10,886 bases of DNA from Clostridia bacterium. GTDB taxonomy: Bacteria > Bacillota > Clostridia > Oscillospirales > CAG-272. The notes below the pieces were generated by a model that made no database searches, was not told the origin of the DNA, and saw only the letters and a list, made by a program, of their open reading frames with translations. Below, in pieces: positions 6,069 to 10,886 of this stretch. The stretch's first letter is position 1. Each line of letters begins with the position of its first letter. Location: contig CAAGKS010000087.1 of assembly GCA_900770605.1 (NCBI GenBank), positions 1 through 10,886 on the forward strand, read 5' to 3'. Made by a program: the position numbers and the translations under genes.

Positions 6069-6524
6069 TTATTCACCGTCGAGAGCCTCGAGGTCCTCTT
6101 CAGCAATAATGCACTCGAACTTCTCACCGCAAGCAGGGCAAGCAAGCTCCTCGGGATCTATGCTCTCATCAAAGCAAACGATCTCGCCGCATGCGGGGCA
6201 CTCTGCCTCGTAGAAATCACCGCAATCACAGTCGCAGTCGCAGTCACAGTCACAATCGCAGTCGCAATCGCAGTCACAGTCGCAATCGCAATCGTCCTCG
6301 CAAAGAAGCTCCTCTACCTCGCCGAGATCCTCGTCGATCTCCTCGATGTATTCGCCAAGCTCTGCAACCTCATCGTCAAGATCCTCGATAGCTACCGCCA
6401 TATCGGATACAAGCTCGAGAAGCGCTGCTATGACCTTGCCCTCCTTGGAAGCTGTATCAAGCTCCATACCGTCGCAAAGTCCCTTTATATAGGATGCTCT
6501 CTCGTTAAGTGTCATCTCACACAT
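6069..6524 (-). CDS. CD1247-type zinc-ribbon protein with a (Asp-Cys)12 tract
   Basis: 151 residues. I recognise the general form of the CD1247 N-terminal family, small clostridial proteins of unknown function often encoded next to efp. Seen: a helical acidic N-terminal domain (about 5-74) with ERASYIKGLCDGMELD and EEIDEDLGEVEELL; C75-E-D, then twelve Asp-Cys dipeptides (78-101); then a C-terminal zinc ribbon with CPAC pairs at 109/112 and 129/132. There are 21 cysteines and very few basic residues. The rubredoxin-like ribbon fits the family; the Asp-Cys tract is not something I know from it. No signal peptide, so cytoplasmic. The start at 6524 has GGAGGT 5 bases ahead; Met4 is the alternative. 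The ribosome binding site directly follows the efp stop 15 bases upstream, so it is cotranscribed with efp. Function unknown; metal or redox binding is an inference from composition. Confidence 0.85.
   Translation of the reverse strand: MCEMTLNERASYIKGLCDGMELDTASKEGKVIAALLELVSDMAVAIEDLDDEVAELGEYIEEIDEDLGEVEELLCEDDCDCDCDCDCDCDCDCDCDCDCDCGDFYEAECPACGEIVCFDESIDPEELACPACGEKFECIIAEEDLEALDGE
6222..6293 (-). repeat. Hexanucleotide repeat encoding (Asp-Cys)12
   Basis: Twelve tandem 6-base units, each Asp codon plus Cys codon, in frame in the gene beside efp. The units are not identical: Cys is TGC eight times and TGT four times, Asp is GAC seven times and GAT five times. The synonymous drift with no amino-acid change argues for protein-level selection and against very recent slippage. 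Confidence 0.95.
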
Positions 6525-6539
6525 ACCGCACCTCCAAAA

Positions 6540-7097
6540 TTATGCACGGGAGAGATATTCGCCCGTTCTGGTGTCTATCTTGAGAACCTCGCCCTCATTG
6601 ATGAAGAGCGGAACCTTGATAACCGCGCCTGTCTCAAGTGTTGCGGGCTTGAGGGTGTTGGTTGCTGTATTACCTGCAAAGCCGGGATCTGTCTGAGTTA
6701 CTGTGAGCTCAACGAACGTGGGAGGCTCTACGCCGAATACGTTACCCTTGTAGGAAACGATCTTGCAAAGCATCTCTTCCTTTACGAACTTAAAGCTATC
6801 GGGAAGCTTATCGCTGTTAAGGGGAAGCATATCGAAGCTCTCCATATCCATGAAGTAATAGAGATCACCGTCGTTATAGGAATACTGCATTTCCCTTCTC
6901 TCGATGTATGCATTCTCGAACTTATCAGTGGGGCTGAAGGTTCTTTCAATAACCGCGCCGGTGATAACGTTCTTGATCTTAGTGCGGACAAAAGCCGCTC
7001 CCTTACCGGGCTTTACGTGCTGAAATTCGATTACCTGATATACGTTACCGTCCATATCAAAAGTAATGCCGTTCTTAAAATCGCCTGCTACTACCAT
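6540..7097 (-). CDS. efp: Translation elongation factor P
   Basis: 185 residues, full length. EF-P binds between the P and E sites and rescues ribosomes stalled on polyproline. The three-domain plan is clear: a KOW-like domain I (about 2-60), an OB domain II (about 65-125) and OB domain III (about 128-185) with the signature-like ATNTLKPATLETGAVIKVPLFI. The tip loop is HVKPGKGAAF with lysine 32, the position that is modified in other bacteria; no modification gene lies in this window. The start at 7097 has CGGAGG about 10 bases upstream. First gene of a two-gene operon with the cysteine-rich protein. Confidence 0.98.
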   Translation of the reverse strand: MVVAGDFKNGITFDMDGNVYQVIEFQHVKPGKGAAFVRTKIKNVITGAVIERTFSPTDKFENAYIERREMQYSYNDGDLYYFMDMESFDMLPLNSDKLPDSFKFVKEEMLCKIVSYKGNVFGVEPPTFVELTVTQTDPGFAGNTATNTLKPATLETGAVIKVPLFINEGEVLKIDTRTGEYLSRA

Positions 7098-7172
7098 TTT
7101 TTGCAGTCCTCCGTTTATAAAATATCATTTTTTGACGTTTGCGCAAATTTCTACGCATACTAAATTCATTTT

Positions 7173-7201
7173 ATTATACACCATCTACCTGCAAATTTCA
7201 A
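7173..7201 (-). promoter_or_regulatory. Sigma-A promoter for efp
   Basis: On the minus strand, TTGAAA (7196-7201), 17 bases, TATAAT (7173-7178). Predicted start near 7166, so the leader is about 68 bases. That leader holds the 10-base palindrome TTTGCGCAAA (7138-7147), of unknown meaning. Confidence 0.8.
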
Positions 7202-7405
7202 GTGTTTTTTTGTATTTTTCCAAAAAAATATAAAATTCCCCTTTTTGAGTATTAAAACTCGCTTTGAGGTGTAGCGGTTCGCGCAAAAAAGGTCGGTTTT
7301 TTCACACCACTCGCAAAGCGGAGCTGCGCGCAGGGCAAAATGCTTCTTTTTCACGTTTTTTTATTTATATATTTGTAGGTAATATACTAAAATAACAAAA
7401 TCGCG
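7202..7405. other. Divergent intergenic region with an imperfect inverted repeat
   Basis: AT-rich stretch between the divergent efp and yicC promoters. The only structure seen is an imperfect inverted repeat, CTCGCTTTGAGGTGT (7258-7272) against ACACCACTCGCAAAGCGGAG (7304-7323), which needs a few bulges, and the palindrome CTGCGCGCAG just after it. Open frames here are short and composition-driven. No gene or RNA gene is supported. Confidence 0.5.
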
Positions 7406-7434
7406 TTGACAATTTTTAAAAAATACTTTATAAT
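7406..7434 (+). promoter_or_regulatory. Consensus sigma-A promoter for the yicC operon
   Basis: TTGACA (7406-7411), 17 bases that are almost all A and T, TATAAT (7429-7434). Predicted start near 7441, giving a leader of about 44 bases. No other promoter is evident before priA. Confidence 0.88.
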
Positions 7435-7484
7435 TATAATTGATATAGTATTGCAATAATTTAACTGAAAGGACGATGCCTCTT

Positions 7485-8372
7485 ATGATAAAGAGTATGA
7501 CTGCCTTTGGCAGAGCAAAGGGCTCTATCGGCGGCAAAGAGATAACCGTTGAGCTGCGCGCGGTGAACAACCGCTTCTTTGACTGCTCTGTCAAGCTCCC
7601 CCGCGCTTTCACCTTCCTTGAAGAGAAAATAAAGCCTCACCTTCAATCCCGCTCAATATCGCGTGGAAAGGTTGACGTTTTTATCTCCATCGACGTATTT
7701 GACACCCCCAACGTTGAGATAGACGTTGACGAGGGCTATGCTGCGGCGTACGTTGACGCGCTCAAAAAGCTGCGCGACAAATTCGGGCTCATCGACGATA
7801 TCAGCGTTATGAGCGTAGCAGCTAACAAGGACCTTTTCGTTATCAAAAAATCCGAAGAAGACGCCGAAAAGGAATGGGCGGATCTGCGCGTCGTACTCGA
7901 CGAGGCGATAAACAAATTCCTTGCCGCAAGAGGACGCGAGGGCGAGAACATCTGCCGCGATCTCGAATCTAAGATCGCTTCTATCGGAAGCAAGGTGTCC
8001 GAAATAGAGGCGCTCTCGTCAAGCGACACCCGCGAGTACCAGAGCAAGCTCGAGCAAAAGCTCAAGGATATGCTCTCCGACAGCCGTATAGTTTTCGACG
8101 AGAACAGGATACTCACAGAATGCGCGATATTCGCAGACAAGATCGCTATCGACGAGGAGCTTGTCCGTCTGCGCTCTCACTTTGACGGCTTTGCAGAGAT
8201 ACTCGTATCAGACGAGCCTGCCGGCAGACGTCTTGATTTTCTCGTTCAGGAGATCAACCGCGAGACGAACACCATCGGATCAAAATGTCAGAATTCCGCT
8301 ATTGCAAAGCTCGTTGTTGATATCAAGTGCGAGATCGAAAAGATACGCGAGCAGATACAGAATATAGAATAA
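7485..8372 (+). CDS. yicC: YicC/YloC family endoribonuclease
   Basis: 295 residues, normal for the family. E. coli YicC and B. subtilis YloC are reported endoribonucleases; the E. coli protein acts on a small RNA. Seen: the family start MIKSMTAFGRAKG, then SRGKVDVFISID in the N-terminal domain (about 1-155), a helical middle, and the conserved C-terminal domain (about 208-295) with RRLDFLVQEINRETNTIGSK and the ending EIEKIREQIQNIE. An ATG at 7476 is in frame but lies only two bases after the GAAAGGA site; the ATG at 7485 has about 11 bases of spacing and matches the family N-terminus. It opens the operon yicC-remA-gmk-rpoZ-priA, 30 bases before remA. Confidence 0.96.
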   Translation: MIKSMTAFGRAKGSIGGKEITVELRAVNNRFFDCSVKLPRAFTFLEEKIKPHLQSRSISRGKVDVFISIDVFDTPNVEIDVDEGYAAAYVDALKKLRDKFGLIDDISVMSVAANKDLFVIKKSEEDAEKEWADLRVVLDEAINKFLAARGREGENICRDLESKIASIGSKVSEIEALSSSDTREYQSKLEQKLKDMLSDSRIVFDENRILTECAIFADKIAIDEELVRLRSHFDGFAEILVSDEPAGRRLDFLVQEINRETNTIGSKCQNSAIAKLVVDIKCEIEKIREQIQNIE

Positions 8373-8402
8373 CGACGGCTTTGACGCAAGGAGAACAGGA
8401 TC

Positions 8403-8666
8403 ATGAAATTTATAAATATCGGATTTGGAAATATGGTTTCCGCTGAAAGAATAGTCACCATCGTAAGTCCCGACTCCGCGCCCGTAAAAAGACTTGTGCA
8501 GGACGCCAAGGACAGCGGACGCGTTATAGACGTTTCCTGCGGCAGAAAGACACGCGCGGTCATTATAACCGACAGCGAGCACGTTATCCTTTCGGCTATC
8601 CAGGCTGAGACCATCGCAAACCGCGTTGACAACGCGGATATCGCGGACGACGAGATCGAAGAATAA
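8403..8666 (+). CDS. remA: RemA family DNA-binding regulator (DUF370)
   Basis: 87 residues, the family size. In Bacillus subtilis RemA is a ring-forming DNA-binding protein that activates matrix and osmoprotection genes. The family blocks are present: FINIGFGNMVSAERIVTIVSPDSAP (3-27), GRVIDVSCGRKTRAVIITDS (39-58) and a C-terminal helix. Basic residues R16, R48, K49 and R51 fit the known DNA-contact surface. The C-terminus is acidic. AAGGAG lies 9 bases ahead of the ATG. Its place between yicC and gmk is the standard Firmicutes one. Its targets in this organism are unknown. Confidence 0.93.
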   Translation: MKFINIGFGNMVSAERIVTIVSPDSAPVKRLVQDAKDSGRVIDVSCGRKTRAVIITDSEHVILSAIQAETIANRVDNADIADDEIEE

Positions 8667-8706
8667 ACCAAACATTTTACTTTTGACATATAAAACGGAG
8701 TTAATT

Positions 8707-9315
8707 ATGAAAAAAGGACTTTTAGTTGTAGTATCAGGCCCCGCAGGAAGCGGAAAAGGAACAGTAAACGCGCATCTTCTCAAAAGAGACGATTTCGTTT
8801 ACTCGGTATCTGCCACCACCAGAGCTCCCCGCCCCGGTGAGATAGACGGAGTTAATTATCACTTCCTCTCCATAGAGGAATTCAAGGAAAGGCTTGACCG
8901 CGGCGATATGCTTGAGCATACTCAGTACTGCGGAAACTTCTACGGCACTCCCAAAAAAGAGGCTATGGAGGTATTGGAATCAGGAAGAAACCTCATACTT
9001 GAAATAGAGGTCGAGGGCGCGCACAACGTCAAGGCCAAGTATCCCGAGGCTGTTCTCATACTCCTGCTCCCACCCTCTTATTCAGTTCAGGAAAAGCGTC
9101 TGCGCGGCAGAGCTACCGAAACCGAGGAAAAGATACTCGAGCGTCTTGCAAAAGCGCGCGAGGAGGTCACCTTTGCAGGCGACTACGATTACATCGTTTA
9201 CAACTACGACAACAAGGACGCAGATGCGGCTGAGGAGATATTGCACATAGTAATGGCAGAAAAGGCGGCTATACACCGCAACCCCGATATCGCCGAGCTT
9301 TATCTGAATAATTGA
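8707..9315 (+). CDS. gmk: Guanylate kinase
   Basis: 202 residues. It phosphorylates GMP to GDP with ATP, an essential step of purine nucleotide synthesis that also feeds (p)ppGpp pools. The Walker A loop is GPAGSGKG at 11-18. The GMP-binding signature SATTRAPRPGEIDGVNYHF runs 35-53, and LRGRATETEEKI is the lid and adenine region. The frame is open further upstream, but the ATG at 8707 has GGAG 6 bases ahead and gives the normal N-terminus; the extension would overlap remA. Third gene of the operon, 40 bases after remA and 59 before rpoZ. Confidence 0.97.
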   Translation: MKKGLLVVVSGPAGSGKGTVNAHLLKRDDFVYSVSATTRAPRPGEIDGVNYHFLSIEEFKERLDRGDMLEHTQYCGNFYGTPKKEAMEVLESGRNLILEIEVEGAHNVKAKYPEAVLILLLPPSYSVQEKRLRGRATETEEKILERLAKAREEVTFAGDYDYIVYNYDNKDADAAEEILHIVMAEKAAIHRNPDIAELYLNN

Positions 9316-9374
9316 CACCCCAAAAATTGAATTGAAATAAAAAATATAAATACACTTTTTAAGGAGAAACAACA

Positions 9375-9671
9375 ATGCTTTACCCTACTATCGACCAGCT
9401 TACAAAGGATGAATTCAACCGTTACGAGCTCGCTCTCGCAACCGCAAAGTGCGCAAGAGCTCTCACTGACGAGTACATCGAGCAGAAGGAAGCGGCTGAG
9501 AAGGCAGCTACCGGTAACAAGGACGCTGATCGCAGCGTTATCAACGCTATCAACAAGGAGTACCGCGAGGAGAAGGCCGTTAAGAACGCTATTACCAAGA
9601 TCCACAACGGCACTTACAAGATCGTAAGAGTTGAGGCTACCGAGGAGCAGCCCGCAGAGGACGCTGAATAA
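9375..9671 (+). CDS. rpoZ: DNA-directed RNA polymerase subunit omega
   Basis: 98 residues. Omega helps fold and assemble the beta' subunit. Seen: the N-terminal MLYPTIDQLTK and the helix FNRYELALATAKCARALT (14-31), where the common pattern is AKRAR and the arginine is a cysteine here; then SVINAINKEYRE and a short acidic tail (EEQPAEDAE). AAGGAG lies 8 bases before the ATG. Placement after gmk is the usual Firmicutes order. The 59-base gap upstream is AT-rich, and I see no convincing promoter in it. Confidence 0.93.
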   Translation: MLYPTIDQLTKDEFNRYELALATAKCARALTDEYIEQKEAAEKAATGNKDADRSVINAINKEYREEKAVKNAITKIHNGTYKIVRVEATEEQPAEDAE

Positions 9672-9689
9672 GATCTTAATGTCTTAACA

Positions 9690-9720
9690 CGGGCGACAGC
9701 TTTAAAAGCCACAACGCCCG
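9690..9720 (+). promoter_or_regulatory. Hairpin between rpoZ and priA
   Basis: CGGGCG (9690-9695) pairs with CGCCCG (9715-9720), with a smaller inner stem GCTT/AAGC. No T-run follows; instead the priA ribosome binding site (GGAGGA, 9725-9730) comes 4 bases later. So it is not an intrinsic terminator; it may tune translation or stability of the priA part of the message. Confidence 0.45.
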
Positions 9721-9735
9721 ATTCGGAGGATAGCT

Positions 9736-10886
9736 ATGCCCGAATATGCAGGAATACGTCTGCTTGACGTGCCGTATTGCCTTGACAATACGTTTGATTA
9801 TTATATACCACCAGATCTCCGCCGTGATATTCTCTGCGGAGATTTTGTCACGGTTCCTTTTGGAACTGCCAATAAATCAAGGCTCGGTCTCGTGGTGTCC
9901 TTGAAGGACGCCCCCGAGAACAGCGACGTGACCTGCAAGCCCGTACTGTCGGTATGCGACAAAAGTCTTTCGCTCTCCGAGGAGGCTCTCGAGCTATGCG
10001 CGTTTATCAAGGAGCAGACTCTTTGTACGGTTGGAGATGCGGTGAGGGCTATGGTGCCCGCGTCCGTTATCTCAAAGCTTGAGGACGTATATATGCCTGC
10101 CGAGAACGCAGGACCTGTCGATCAGCTTGACTCCACTACCCTGTTTATCCTCGAGCACATCTCAAAGCGTGGAAAGGCTACGCTCGCATCGTTGCAGTCC
10201 AAGTTCGGACCTGCGACCAAGCCTGCGCTCAAATTGCTCGTTGACGCGGGATTTTTACAGCACGAATGTCAGCTCAAAACGGGAGCTGAAAAGACCGAGG
10301 AATACTGTCAGCTCGTAATAACAAGGGAGCGCGCTATGCTTATATGCGAGGGCGCGGACACCCCCAAGCTCCGCTCGGCTAAGCACAAGGAGCTGCTTGA
10401 ATACATGGCAAGCGCGGTTGGCGACGGCGAGGAAATAGCCCTTGGCGAGCTGCTTGGCGACTGCGGCGCAACAAGAGCTCAGCTTGGCGCGCTTTGCGAC
10501 AAGGGACTTGTGCGCATAAACAAGCACACGGTCGACAGAAGCATAATCCCCGAAAGAACCACCAAAAAAGAAGCCGGACCTCTGATACTCAACTCCGATC
10601 AGCGATCGGCGTTCGAGCGCCTTTGCGCGCTTGCGGATTCAGAGGAGGCTCACGGCGCTCTGCTTCACGGAATAACGGGAAGCGGAAAGACCAGCGTTAT
10701 GCTCGCGCTCATAGACCACGTTCTCGAAAAAGGCGAGGCGGCTATAATCCTGCTCCCCGAGATCGCGCTCACGCCGCAGTCCTTGGAGATATTCTGCTCC
10801 AAATACGGTGAGAGAGTTGCAGTCATCCACTCTGCGCTTTCCGCAGGAGAGCGCTTTGACACTCACAAAAGGATCAAGAGCGGCAA
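9736..10886 (+). CDS. priA: Primosomal protein N' (replication restart helicase PriA), cut by window edge
   Basis: 383 codons of a protein usually about 730-830 long. PriA recognises abandoned replication forks and loads the replicative helicase. Seen: the N-terminal 3' DNA-end-binding domain (about 1-105) with the family start YAGIRLLDVPYCLDNTFDYYIP and VTVPFG; a winged-helix region (about 130-290); then the start of the helicase core with Walker A GITGSGKT at 312-319, IILLPEIALTPQ, and VIHSALSAGER. The DEAH box, the zinc-binding cysteines and helicase lobe 2 lie beyond the window. The start at 9736 has GGAGGA 5 bases ahead. Last visible gene of the yicC operon; coaBC, which often lies between rpoZ and priA in Firmicutes, is absent. 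Confidence 0.97.
   Translation, partial: MPEYAGIRLLDVPYCLDNTFDYYIPPDLRRDILCGDFVTVPFGTANKSRLGLVVSLKDAPENSDVTCKPVLSVCDKSLSLSEEALELCAFIKEQTLCTVGDAVRAMVPASVISKLEDVYMPAENAGPVDQLDSTTLFILEHISKRGKATLASLQSKFGPATKPALKLLVDAGFLQHECQLKTGAEKTEEYCQLVITRERAMLICEGADTPKLRSAKHKELLEYMASAVGDGEEIALGELLGDCGATRAQLGALCDKGLVRINKHTVDRSIIPERTTKKEAGPLILNSDQRSAFERLCALADSEEAHGALLHGITGSGKTSVMLALIDHVLEKGEAAIILLPEIALTPQSLEIFCSKYGERVAVIHSALSAGERFDTHKRIKSG

Noticed and set aside
6222..6293. A CRISPR-like or sequencing-artefact tandem repeat
   Set aside because: The units are 6 bases, in frame and synonymously varied inside an intact gene with family domains on both sides, so a coding repeat is the better reading.
5964..7163. 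A 399-codon plus-strand open frame antisense to efp and the cysteine-rich gene
   Set aside because: It lies wholly opposite two well-supported genes and has no plausible ribosome binding site. Its Val/Ile/Ala-rich repeat is simply the antisense of the Asp-Cys tract.
7202..7405. A replication origin at the divergent strand switch
   Set aside because: No DnaA-box cluster (TTATCCACA-like), no dnaA or dnaN nearby, and ordinary divergent promoters explain the layout.

Overview
The window looks like the chromosome of a Clostridia-type Firmicute, probably an uncultured gut or rumen member of the Oscillospirales or a related group. The basis is gene content and order: rpmG-secE-nusG-rplK-rplA; efp followed by a CD1247-type small protein; and yicC-remA-gmk-rpoZ-priA. 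Strong GGAGG ribosome binding sites and near-perfect sigma-A promoters (TTGACA-17-TATAAT) agree. The genus is an inference; no rRNA is present. Almost everything is housekeeping. I see no phage, insertion sequence, CRISPR array, tRNA or defence island.

Layout, minus-strand half (1-7201). 1-1497 is rny (RNase Y), lacking only its last few codons beyond the window edge, with its own promoter about 200 bases upstream. 1748-3060 is a two-gene operon for a split ThrE-type threonine/serine exporter with its own promoter. 3061-3603 is a 543-base region without genes but full of structure: a degenerate mobile-repeat-like segment, two related copies of the rplA 3' end plus terminator, a 73-base imperfect hairpin and a perfect 13-bp palindrome. 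3604-5800 is the operon rpmG-secE-nusG-rplK-rplA (transcription, translocation and ribosome), read from a consensus promoter at 5942-5970 through a structured leader of about 135 bases. A strong terminator at 6014-6048 separates it from efp plus a cysteine-rich CD1247-type protein (6069-7097).

Plus-strand half (7406-10886). A consensus promoter drives yicC (endoribonuclease), remA (DNA-binding regulator), gmk (guanylate kinase), rpoZ (RNA polymerase omega) and priA (replication restart helicase, cut by the window edge). The two halves diverge from a 200-base AT-rich intergenic region.

The points most worth a second look are a (Asp-Cys)12 tract in the protein encoded beside efp, the duplicated rplA tail and terminator whose stems show a compensatory base-pair change, the 73-base hairpin between those copies, and the structured leader in front of rpmG. 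No clearly new multi-gene system is visible.
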